Shown here in pieces: positions 1-5,920 of a stretch of DNA of 10,456 nt. Made by a program: the position numbers and the translations under genes. Origin of the DNA: Thermodesulfovibrio sp. (GTDB lineage Bacteria; Nitrospirota; Thermodesulfovibrionia; Thermodesulfovibrionales; JdFR-85); assembly GCA_027016675.1 (NCBI GenBank), contig JALUSH010000157.1:1-10456 (forward strand), given 5' to 3'. Positions within the stretch are counted from its first letter, which is position 1. Every line of letters begins with the position of its first letter. The notes under the pieces are model-generated. The model worked only from the letters and a program-made list of their open reading frames with translations, had not been told where the DNA came from and made no database searches.

Positions 1-1768
1 TTATAAATCCATTGAGCGTCATATGGGAAGAAAGCCTGTGACCAGGATTCCTGCCTGGATAAAGTGGTTTTTTATTGCTGTATCTGTGTTGATAGTCCTT
101 TTCTTTACCATGAATCTCTGGCTCAGAGCGCAGGTAAAGAAAAAGACAGACGAGATCAAACAGCGAATGACGGAACTTGAAGAATCAAGAAACTACATTA
201 AAGCCATATACGATGCTACACCTGACATGATTTTTATCCATTCTGCTGATGGCAGAATCATTGACATAAATGAAAACGTGACCAGAACCTTTGGTTACAG
301 CCTTGAGGAGTTTCAAAGTCTTCCCCCTGAACAGATCATGGGAAGAGGTTACACCTATGAGATGGCTCTGGAAAAGTTAAAGCTGGCACTGAAGGGTTAT
401 CCCCAGGAATTTGAATGGATGGCAAAAAATAAAAAGGGAAACGAGTTTCCCGTAGAGGTACGACTCAGAAGAATTGAATTTACTGACAAACAGGGCAACA
501 CGGTCCCTTCTGTACTTGCCATAGTAAGGGATGTTACAGAAAAAAAAGAGGCTGAAAAGAGACTAAAAAAAGAACAGACAAGACTCAGTGCACTGCTTGA
601 GGCTATACCTGACCTTATATTCATAATAGACTCTGACTTTAGATTTATTGATTATAAAGACTCCTTCCAGTATCCCCTTTATGCACCTCCAGAGGCTTTT
701 CTTGGGAAAAAGCTACATGAGGTTCTACCTCAAGATGTAGCAGAAAAGGCTGAAAAGTATATAAAATTGGCCATTGAAACAGGCAGACTCCAGTCATTTG
801 ACTATTCCCTTCCTATAGATAACAGACCCCGACATTATGAGGCAAGAATTAATCGACTCTCTGAAACCGAGGTAGTGGCCATTATTCATGATGTAACAGA
901 GAAAAAAGAGGCAGAGGCACTTCAGATGCAATACCAAGAGGAGCTGGAACGGCTTGTCTCAGAAAGAACCGCAGATTTAAAAAAACGAATCGAGGAAGTG
1001 GAACGTCTTAACCTGGGAATGCTGAATCTCCTCGAAGACCTAAAGGCTGCATACAGGAAGGCAGAACAACTATCACAGAGGCTTAAGGAATCAAACCAGG
1101 AATTAGAAGCCTTTGCATACTCTGTTTCCCATGACCTCAGGGCACCACTGAGGGCAATGCAGGGCTTCTCAGAGGCACTTCTTCAGGATTATGCTGACAG
1201 GTTGGACGAAACAGGTAAAGACTATGCCAGAAGGATTCTGAAGGCCGCTCAGCGGATGGACAATTTGATTCAGGATTTGTTAGCATATAGTAGGTTAACG
1301 AGGCAGGAGATAAGACGAAAACCCATCTCAGTAGAGGGGATTATTAAGGAGGCCCTGAGGGTCTTAGAGGATGATATCAAGGAGAGGGATGCTATAATCA
1401 AAATAGATAAACCCCTCCCTGAAGTACTGGCTAACCATAGTGTTCTTTATCAGGTTATTTTAAACTTACTATCTAATGCCATAAAATTTGTAAAAAAGGA
1501 TTCAAAACCTGTAATAAGGATATGGGCTGAAGAAAAAGAGAGCAAAGTAAGGCTTAATATACAGGACAATGGTATAGGCATACCACCAGAACATCAAGAG
1601 CGGATATTCAGAATATTTGAACGTCTCCATGGAATAGAACGATACCCTGGCACAGGTATTGGACTTGCCATTGTAAAAAAGGGAGTGGAACGGATGGGTG
1701 GTTCTGTAGGGCTTGACTCAGAACCAGAGAAGGGAAGTAGATTCTGGATAGAACTTGATAAAACATAG
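1..1768 (+). CDS. Membrane-anchored PAS-PAS sensor histidine kinase, 5' end cut by window edge
   Basis: Sensor kinase that should autophosphorylate a histidine and pass the phosphate to a receiver, probably the product of the next gene. The frame is open to the left edge. The first in-frame ATG (23) has no Shine-Dalgarno and lies just before a transmembrane helix, so the true start is probably outside the window. Numbering from that ATG: transmembrane helix about 13-34; PAS 1 about 53-175; PAS 2 about 187-295, each PAS ending in DVTEKKEAE; coiled coil about 297-362; HisKA with H370 in SVSHDLRAPLRAM; HATPase_c with N-box NLLSNAIKF (N485), DNGIGIP (D515) and GTGIGL (from G543). All catalytic boxes look intact. 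The HisKA and FERLHG...GTGIGLAI wording is the phytochrome-like kinase type that usually works with Rcp1-type receivers. In many kinases of this layout a periplasmic solute-binding sensor precedes the helix; this is inferred and not visible here. Confidence 0.93.
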   Translation, partial: YKSIERHMGRKPVTRIPAWIKWFFIAVSVLIVLFFTMNLWLRAQVKKKTDEIKQRMTELEESRNYIKAIYDATPDMIFIHSADGRIIDINENVTRTFGYSLEEFQSLPPEQIMGRGYTYEMALEKLKLALKGYPQEFEWMAKNKKGNEFPVEVRLRRIEFTDKQGNTVPSVLAIVRDVTEKKEAEKRLKKEQTRLSALLEAIPDLIFIIDSDFRFIDYKDSFQYPLYAPPEAFLGKKLHEVLPQDVAEKAEKYIKLAIETGRLQSFDYSLPIDNRPRHYEARINRLSETEVVAIIHDVTEKKEAEALQMQYQEELERLVSERTADLKKRIEEVERLNLGMLNLLEDLKAAYRKAEQLSQRLKESNQELEAFAYSVSHDLRAPLRAMQGFSEALLQDYADRLDETGKDYARRILKAAQRMDNLIQDLLAYSRLTRQEIRRKPISVEGIIKEALRVLEDDIKERDAIIKIDKPLPEVLANHSVLYQVILNLLSNAIKFVKKDSKPVIRIWAEEKESKVRLNIQDNGIGIPPEHQERIFRIFERLHGIERYPGTGIGLAIVKKGVERMGGSVGLDSEPEKGSRFWIELDKT

Positions 1769-1828
1769 ATAAAATAAAGGAATCCACAAAAATCATGGGT
1801 TGAATTTAATAGTTATCTAAACTTTTAC

Positions 1829-1833
1829 AGGAG
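1829..1833 (+). promoter_or_regulatory. Shine-Dalgarno AGGAG that fixes a TTG start
   Basis: AGGAG lies six bases before the TTG at 1840. No in-frame ATG occurs in the first codons of the receiver domain, and the domain's first beta strand begins about ten residues in, so TTG is the credible start. Confidence 0.75.
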
Positions 1834-1839
1834 TAAAAA

Positions 1840-2295
1840 TTGCAGATAAAATCTGAGGATTATACCATTCTTATTGTAGAGGACAACCCAGACGATGTGC
1901 TTCTCATAGAAAGGGCATTCCACCAATGTGGCATTATTAATCCTCTTAGATTCGTCCAGAACGGAGAGGAAGCAATAGCATATCTAAAAGGAGCGGGACG
2001 CTTTGGTGATCGCACACAGAATCCACTGCCTGTATTAATACTTCTTGACCTTAAGATGCCAAGGATGGACGGATTTGAATTCCTGACCTGGCTTCGCAAT
2101 GAGCCAGAACTAAAGAAGCTTATCGTTGTTGTCCTTACCTCTTCCAGGGAAAGTCCTGATATAAATCGTGCCTACGAACTGGGAGCAAATTCCTATTTAG
2201 TAAAGCCCGTACAGTTTGAAGAACTTATGAGGATAGTCAAGGAGCTCCATCTCTACTGGCTCATAATAAACGAACACCCACGGATACAGGAGTAA
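1840..2295 (+). CDS. Stand-alone response regulator, Rcp1-type receiver
   Basis: Single receiver (REC) domain of 151 residues with no attached output domain; it is expected to accept phosphate from a histidine kinase. Visible receiver residues are the acidic pair E14/D15 in VEDNPDD, phospho-acceptor D70 in LLDLKMPRMDG, T100 in VVLTSS and K122 in VKPVQ. The NPDD start, the GIINPLRFVQNGEEAIAYL stretch and the C-terminal helix resemble the Rcp1 family, small receivers paired with phytochrome-like kinases. It lies 71 bases after the upstream kinase of that type and six bases before the hybrid kinase, so it could carry phosphate between them (inference). The start is TTG, supported by AGGAG six bases upstream. 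The family call is confident; the partner is inferred from position and family habit. Confidence 0.93.
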   Translation: MQIKSEDYTILIVEDNPDDVLLIERAFHQCGIINPLRFVQNGEEAIAYLKGAGRFGDRTQNPLPVLILLDLKMPRMDGFEFLTWLRNEPELKKLIVVVLTSSRESPDINRAYELGANSYLVKPVQFEELMRIVKELHLYWLIINEHPRIQE

Positions 2296-2301
2296 GAATC
2301 A

Positions 2302-4536
2302 ATGAAAGTACTTCTTATAGATGATAACCCGGATGACAGGGTAATGGTAAAGATGGAGCTCAATGAAGTTCTTAGAGCAGTAGAGTATGTAGAGGTAATC
2401 GATGAAAATGAATTTGCGCTGGCACTGGATAGAGGAGATTTTGACTTAGTAATAACGGACTTCCAGATAAAATGGGCATCCGGGCTTGATATTCTCAGAA
2501 GGGTCAAAGAACGATATCCTGAGAAGCCTGTGTTGATGTTTACTGGAACAGGCAATGAAGAGGTTGCTGTAGAGGCCATGAAATCCGGCCTTGATGATTA
2601 TATCCTTAAGTCACCTAAGCACTTCAAACGACTTCCTGCCGCTGTAAAAACAGTGCTTCAGAAATCAGCCCTTGCAATCAAGGCAAGAGAGGCAGAGCGC
2701 AAATATAAAGACCTTTTCGAAAGATTGCCTGTCTGTGTATACCGTTCCACAGTTGATGGAGATATTATTGAGATGAACCCTTCTGGCCTTAAAATATTTG
2801 GCTGTATAAATCTTAACGACATCAAACAGTATAACTTCAAGTCCTTATATGTTCATCCAGAAGACAGGAAACGACTCTTAAATGCCCTGATTCAAAAAGG
2901 ATTTGTCACAGACTTTAAAACAGAAATGAAGCGTATTGATGGCAAGGCATTCTTTGCAGAGATTCATGCAACCCTTAAAAGGGACATTGAAGGTAATCCT
3001 CAGTATATTGATGGCATACTGGATGACATAACAGGCCTTATTGAAACAGAAAAGGAAAAGACAGAATTATACAATATCCTGTCAACCCTTTTTGAACATC
3101 TTCCTGAAGGTGTTTTTTTTGTTGACAGCAACTGCAAACTTCTCCAGATCAACCCGCTTGCAGAGGAGTATTTGCAGTATCTCGAAGGCATCAGGGCAGG
3201 ACAGACAATAACTACAATCCAGGGAAGGCCCCTTGAGGACTATATTATCTCTCCACCGAATATTCTCTGGCATGAGGTATCCAAAAAAACTGATACTGAC
3301 AACCGGATATTTGAGCTTGGCGGCAGAAAAGTTGTATTGGGTGACAAGATAGTGGGTATCGTCTTCTTGATAAGGGATGTTACAGAGGAGCGAAAGGCAG
3401 AAGAAAAACTTCAATCACAGGAAAAGCTTGCTGCTGTAGGACAGCTTGCTGCAGGCATCGCCCATGATTTCAATAATATCCTGACAGGAATAATAGGTTA
3501 TGCCGAAATGTTGATGGCAGAGGAAGGACTCCCATATTACGTAAAAAAAAGGATAGACATAATACTGCAGAGCGGACTGAGGGCTGCCAATATGGTCAAA
3601 CAGATACTCGACTTTTCCAGAAAATCTGTCTCTGAAGAGGCAGTATTTGATCTCACATCCTTCCTGAAAGAGTTCATCAGGTTTGCTAAGAGAGTTATTC
3701 CTGAAAACATCAGGATAGACTTTTCCTCAGAGCTTGAACAATGCAAGGTAAAGGCAGACCCAGCCAAGATACAACAGGTCTTTACCAACCTTGTTGTAAA
3801 TGCAAAGGATGCCATGCCAGATGGTGGTAATATTCATATAACCCTACGAAGGGAACATATTGAAACTTCACCATTTGCAGAAATGCCCCCTGGTAATTGG
3901 ATTGTAATTGAATTCACGGATAAAGGTAGTGGCATTCCTTCAGATATCCTGTCGCATATATTCGAGCCTTTTTTTACAACAAAACCTGTTGGTCATGGTA
4001 CAGGACTTGGCCTTTCACAGGTATATGGTATAATCAGACAACATGGAGGTTTTATCGATGTTCGATCAAAGGTAGGATATGGTACAACCTTTACAATCTT
4101 TCTACCCATTACCGAAGAGGATATTACTATCATCAGGAAAAAACACCTTTCCTGCCCACAGGGCAGGGGTGAGGTAATCCTTATCGTGGAAGACAATGAG
4201 GAGGTTCGGAGTTTTCTTGTTACCTTTCTTACAGAACTACAATACAGGACCATCAGTGTGAGTAATGGCCTGGAGGCACTTGATGTATATCAACAAAAAA
4301 GATCCGAAATATCTCTTATCCTGACAGACCTTGTAATGCCTGAAATGAGCGGAATGGAGTTCTGTAAAAAAATACGAGAACTCCATCGAGATGCAAAGAT
4401 TATTGCTATAAGTGGCTATCCACTCATGTCTGAAGATCAAAAGTATATGCTTGAATGCTTCGACAGGATTGTAAACAAACCCTTTGAGATAAAGGATATG
4501 GCTGTTGTAATAAGTGAACTATTGCATAATAGATGA
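2302..4536 (+). CDS. Soluble hybrid histidine kinase, REC-PAS-PAS-HisKA-HATPase-REC
   Basis: Hybrid two-component protein of 744 residues with no signal peptide or membrane helix, so probably cytoplasmic. Domains in order: REC 1 about 1-120 (D7/D8, acceptor D53 in VITDFQIKW, K103); PAS 1 about 135-250; PAS 2 about 257-370, ending in the usual DVTEERKAEEKL linker; HisKA about 375-440 with H388 in GIAHDFNNILTGIIGYAEM; HATPase_c about 485-600 with N500 in NLVVNAKDAM, D540 in DKGSGIP and GHGTGLGLSQVYGI; REC 2 about 621-742 (E630/D631, acceptor D676 in LILTDLVMPEMSG, K726 in VNKPF). All phosphotransfer residues are present. The HDFNN type is common in kinases with a C-terminal receiver. The start ATG has AGGAG nine bases upstream, inside the end of the preceding receiver gene, so the two are probably translated together. 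The N-terminal receiver may let another kinase control this one (inference). Its 3' end overlaps the convergent gene by 18 bp. Confidence 0.95.
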   Translation: MKVLLIDDNPDDRVMVKMELNEVLRAVEYVEVIDENEFALALDRGDFDLVITDFQIKWASGLDILRRVKERYPEKPVLMFTGTGNEEVAVEAMKSGLDDYILKSPKHFKRLPAAVKTVLQKSALAIKAREAERKYKDLFERLPVCVYRSTVDGDIIEMNPSGLKIFGCINLNDIKQYNFKSLYVHPEDRKRLLNALIQKGFVTDFKTEMKRIDGKAFFAEIHATLKRDIEGNPQYIDGILDDITGLIETEKEKTELYNILSTLFEHLPEGVFFVDSNCKLLQINPLAEEYLQYLEGIRAGQTITTIQGRPLEDYIISPPNILWHEVSKKTDTDNRIFELGGRKVVLGDKIVGIVFLIRDVTEERKAEEKLQSQEKLAAVGQLAAGIAHDFNNILTGIIGYAEMLMAEEGLPYYVKKRIDIILQSGLRAANMVKQILDFSRKSVSEEAVFDLTSFLKEFIRFAKRVIPENIRIDFSSELEQCKVKADPAKIQQVFTNLVVNAKDAMPDGGNIHITLRREHIETSPFAEMPPGNWIVIEFTDKGSGIPSDILSHIFEPFFTTKPVGHGTGLGLSQVYGIIRQHGGFIDVRSKVGYGTTFTIFLPITEEDITIIRKKHLSCPQGRGEVILIVEDNEEVRSFLVTFLTELQYRTISVSNGLEALDVYQQKRSEISLILTDLVMPEMSGMEFCKKIRELHRDAKIIAISGYPLMSEDQKYMLECFDRIVNKPFEIKDMAVVISELLHNR

Positions 4537-5109
4537 ATTCTGCCCCTGTTTCAGAATAAAATTAAGCAAAAACTGCACTCGCTTTGCCAATGCCTCTGGT
4601 TCTGGAGAGGAGCCTTTATTTATGTAATTTGCAGGTGCAAGTAGAAACATCTGTTTCTTCAATCCCTCATCAGCCTTTATGGATGAAAAGAATATAATGG
4701 GTGTATGGGGCAGGGACATTTTTTTCTCCAGTGCCCTCATGGTACGGGCTGCTGTAAGGCCATCCATCACAGGCATATTAAGATCAAGTATTACAAAGGC
4801 AGGTCTTATCTTGTCATTAATCATTCGTGTGTAAGCAGAAACAAAATCAAGTCCATTTTCTGAGTCAATTACCTCTTTCACTATAGATTTTTTCAGAAGC
4901 AACTCTTTCAGCAGCGTCCTGATGAATCGTGAATCCTCTGCAATTAATGCAATAGAGTTGGTCTGCTGTTCCTTTTTCTCCCAGAGATTTTCCACATCAA
5001 GGGTAAACCCACAGTACTGACAGGTCAGTTCCCTCCTTTCATGTCGTTCCACCACATTATAAGGAACATCCTCTCCACAACAGAGGCAGTATTTTTTGTT
5101 CCCCTCCAT
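4519..5109 (-). CDS. Response regulator with N-terminal zinc-ribbon-like module
   Basis: Protein of 196 residues with two parts. Residues 7-35 hold C8-x-C10-C11-G and C30-x-x-C33-G, so two CxxC knuckles (C8/C11 and C30/C33) can form a zinc ribbon. Residues about 52-190 are a receiver: E58/D59 in IAEDSRF, acceptor D109 in VILDLNMPVMDG, S142/S143 in IIFFSS, and K165. The usual KP after the lysine is KG here. There is no other output domain, so the ribbon is the only candidate for an effector or docking part. It is read toward the hybrid kinase gene and overlaps its 3' end by 18 bp. It has its own promoter (5144-5173) and a weak AAGGGG ribosome-binding site about ten bases before the ATG. The receiver call is confident. 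Zinc binding is inferred from cysteine spacing, and no DNA-binding role can be claimed. Confidence 0.9.
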   Translation of the reverse strand: MEGNKKYCLCCGEDVPYNVVERHERRELTCQYCGFTLDVENLWEKKEQQTNSIALIAEDSRFIRTLLKELLLKKSIVKEVIDSENGLDFVSAYTRMINDKIRPAFVILDLNMPVMDGLTAARTMRALEKKMSLPHTPIIFFSSIKADEGLKKQMFLLAPANYINKGSSPEPEALAKRVQFLLNFILKQGQNSSIMQ

Positions 5110-5143
5110 CTATAAGGAACCCCTTTTTAAAATGGTTAACCCT

Positions 5144-5173
5144 ATTATACATTTGAAAATTATTGGAAATCAA
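5144..5173 (-). promoter_or_regulatory. Sigma-70-type promoter for the zinc-ribbon receiver gene
   Basis: On the minus strand, TTGATT (5168-5173) is followed after 18 bases by a perfect TATAAT (5144-5149). The predicted start, about 5137, leaves a leader of roughly 28 bases before the ATG at 5109. It lies downstream of the terminator at 5274-5298, so the receiver gene should be transcribed separately from the micropeptide unit. Confidence 0.6.
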
Positions 5174-5273
5174 CCTGTAAAGACTACTATTAAACAGATA
5201 AGCATGTATAGGAAGATGATTCATTGAGCAAAGATTGCGAATTTTCATCCAGAAGAGCAAAAAGATAAGAACA

Positions 5274-5298
5274 ACAGGGAGGGAGTCTCCCTCCCTGT
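5274..5298 (-). terminator. Intrinsic terminator of the micropeptide unit
   Basis: Perfect 10-bp stem ACAGGGAGGG / CCCTCCCTGT around a five-base loop; two more loop bases could also pair. On the minus strand it is followed by a T-rich stretch (GTTCTTATCTTTTT), while the plus-strand side is A-rich with no T run. It begins nine bases after the stop codon of the 20-codon ORF, which is the natural gene for it to serve. Confidence 0.75.
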
Positions 5299-5307
5299 AA
5301 AATCAAT

Positions 5308-5370
5308 TTAGCAGGAGGACTTGCACTTACATGTTGTGGATGCCACCTTTGAAACCTTTTTGATCTTCAT
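5308..5370 (-). CDS. Cys/Ser/Thr/Lys-rich 20-residue micropeptide, possible RiPP precursor
   Basis: A short ORF not recognised as a known family. Translation initiation looks excellent: AAAGGGAGG ends six bases before the ATG. A TATAAT box lies about 60 bases upstream and a strong terminator starts nine bases after the TAA stop, so this is a complete small transcription unit. The peptide has six lysines and no acidic residue. Its first half, MKIKKVSKVA, looks leader-like; its second half, STTCKCKSSC, consists only of Ser, Thr, Cys and Lys, with cysteines at 14, 16 and 20 and Cys as the last residue. That composition suits a post-translationally modified peptide core, or a thiol metal site (CxCxxxC). 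No maturase, transporter or protease is in the window, so a RiPP role is a hypothesis. It could also be a regulatory leader or a coding small RNA of about 160 bases. An in-frame ATG at 5388 would add six residues but lacks a ribosome site. Confidence 0.6.
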   Translation of the reverse strand: MKIKKVSKVASTTCKCKSSC

Positions 5371-5376
5371 AACATA

Positions 5377-5385
5377 CCTCCCTTT
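5377..5385 (-). promoter_or_regulatory. Strong Shine-Dalgarno of the micropeptide ORF
   Basis: AAAGGGAGG on the minus strand, with GGAGG six bases before the ATG at 5370. It is among the strongest ribosome-binding sites in the window and the main reason for believing that the 20-codon ORF is translated. Confidence 0.75.
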
Positions 5386-5412
5386 CATAGGGATTAACCT
5401 GCTTCATGCAGG
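5379..5412 (-). promoter_or_regulatory. Twin-hairpin leader with identical ATGAA loops
   Basis: Read on the minus strand, CCTGC-ATGAA-GCAGG (5412-5398) is followed after four bases by TCCCT-ATGAA-AGGGA (5393-5379). Both are perfect 5-bp stems with the same five-base loop. The 3' arm of the second stem overlaps the Shine-Dalgarno of the micropeptide, so folding would mask ribosome binding. A regulatory role is inferred from this geometry only. Confidence 0.4.
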
Positions 5413-5425
5413 CCAAGGATCTTAA

Positions 5426-5459
5426 AATATATTATACAACATTTCTGTCCAAGATAAAA
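5426..5459 (-). promoter_or_regulatory. Probable promoter of the micropeptide unit
   Basis: A perfect TATAAT at 5431-5436 (minus strand) lies in a very AT-rich stretch and would start RNA near 5424, about 55 bases before the ATG. The -35 is uncertain. At 17-base spacing the hexamer is a poor TTTTAT (5454-5459). The better TTGGAC (5447-5452) is too close to that TATAAT but sits 15 bases from an overlapping TATATT (5426-5431). Confidence 0.4.
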
Positions 5460-5550
5460 TCCTAATAAGGCAGGGCACCTCATAAAAAAATAAGGCAATC
5501 CACAGGATTACACTCTTGTACTAACCTGTATTCAATGACGGGGCAGGGTC

Positions 5551-5674
5551 AGGCATAGATGCTCCTTTGAGAGGTGAAGAGGTGGTGAAGAATACCCATG
5601 TAGCAATACCTCATGTATCTTACATCAAGACCCTTATCTATCCACTTAAGTCTTAAAAGACCACCTCTATGCCT
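5551..5674. repeat. Inverted repeat with an interrupted left arm
   Basis: The right arm ACCACCTCTATGCCT (5660-5674) is the exact reverse complement of AGGCATAGA (5551-5559) joined to GGTGGT (5581-5586). The left arm is split by 21 extra bases that end in a second copy of AGA. Between the arms are about 73 bases with no credible gene. It could be a remnant of a small non-autonomous element, an extragenic palindromic repeat or a structured RNA. No transposase or clear target duplication is visible. Confidence 0.4.
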
Positions 5675-5676
5675 TG

Positions 5677-5768
5677 TTTACTCATCCACCCATTTACTCA
5701 TCTACTCATTAACTCGTCAACTGCTCACTGTGCTTACTGTTAACTCCTGACTTCTGACTGTTGACTGT
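5677..5768. repeat. Degenerate 7-8-bp tandem repeat, twelve units
   Basis: Twelve adjacent short units fill 92 bases. Eight are 8-mers (TTTACTCA, TCCACCCA, TTTACTCA, TCTACTCA, TTAACTCG, TCAACTGC, TCACTGTG, CTTACTGT). Four are 7-mers (TAACTCC, TGACTTC, TGACTGT, TGACTGT). Eleven of the twelve contain ACT near the middle. The unit drifts from TTTACTCA at the left to TGACTGT at the right. It ends about 140 bases before the cysQ ribosome-binding site. Function unknown. Confidence 0.6.
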
Positions 5769-5908
5769 ATTTATTGCACCCTGCCTTGTTTACAAATCTG
5801 AGATTATTTTGGACACCAGTGATTATACAACAAAAAAACACTTTTAACACATGGATTTGGTTATTTTGTAAGAATATGTTACACTTAAGGCATGAAAAGG
5901 AATTCCGC

Positions 5909-5914
5909 AGGAGG
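5909..5914 (+). promoter_or_regulatory. Shine-Dalgarno AGGAGG that fixes the cysQ start
   Basis: AGGAGG lies six bases before the ATG at 5921. The frame stays open back to an ATG at 5774, but that start has no comparable site and the extra 49 residues do not resemble the family, so 5921 is chosen. Confidence 0.85.
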
Positions 5915-5920
5915 GCCTGG

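Noticed and set aside
1769..1839. Possible promoter between the first kinase and the Rcp1-type receiver
   Set aside because: TTGAAT near 1800 has no -10 hexamer at acceptable spacing, so the 71-base gap is left without a call.
3111..3120. Run of eight T in the hybrid kinase, with a run of eight A near 3543, as possible phase-variation tracts
   Set aside because: Runs of eight are expected by chance in AT-rich coding sequence, and both encode conserved residues in an intact frame.
3082..3414. Minus-strand 110-codon ORF inside the hybrid kinase gene
   Set aside because: It is antisense to an intact PAS domain, with no credible start signal or family resemblance.
5057..5260. Minus-strand 67-codon ORF overlapping the start of the ribbon-receiver gene
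   Set aside because: It spans the receiver gene's promoter and leader and runs into the conserved ribbon in another frame; no ribosome site or domain.
5521..5556. Minus-strand 11-codon ORF (MPDPAPSLNTG) with AAAGGAG six bases before its ATG
   Set aside because: The ribosome site looks good, but the ORF is very short, lies in the left arm of the inverted repeat, has no terminator or promoter, and its composition is unremarkable.
5774..5908. Promoter upstream of cysQ
   Set aside because: Several AT-rich hexamers occur, but no pair has both good sequence and 16-18-base spacing.
5774..5920. In-frame upstream extension of cysQ starting at ATG 5774
   Set aside because: The ATG at 5921 has AGGAGG at ideal spacing and starts exactly where the family fold begins. 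The extra 49 residues are unlike CysQ and the 5774 start lacks a ribosome site.
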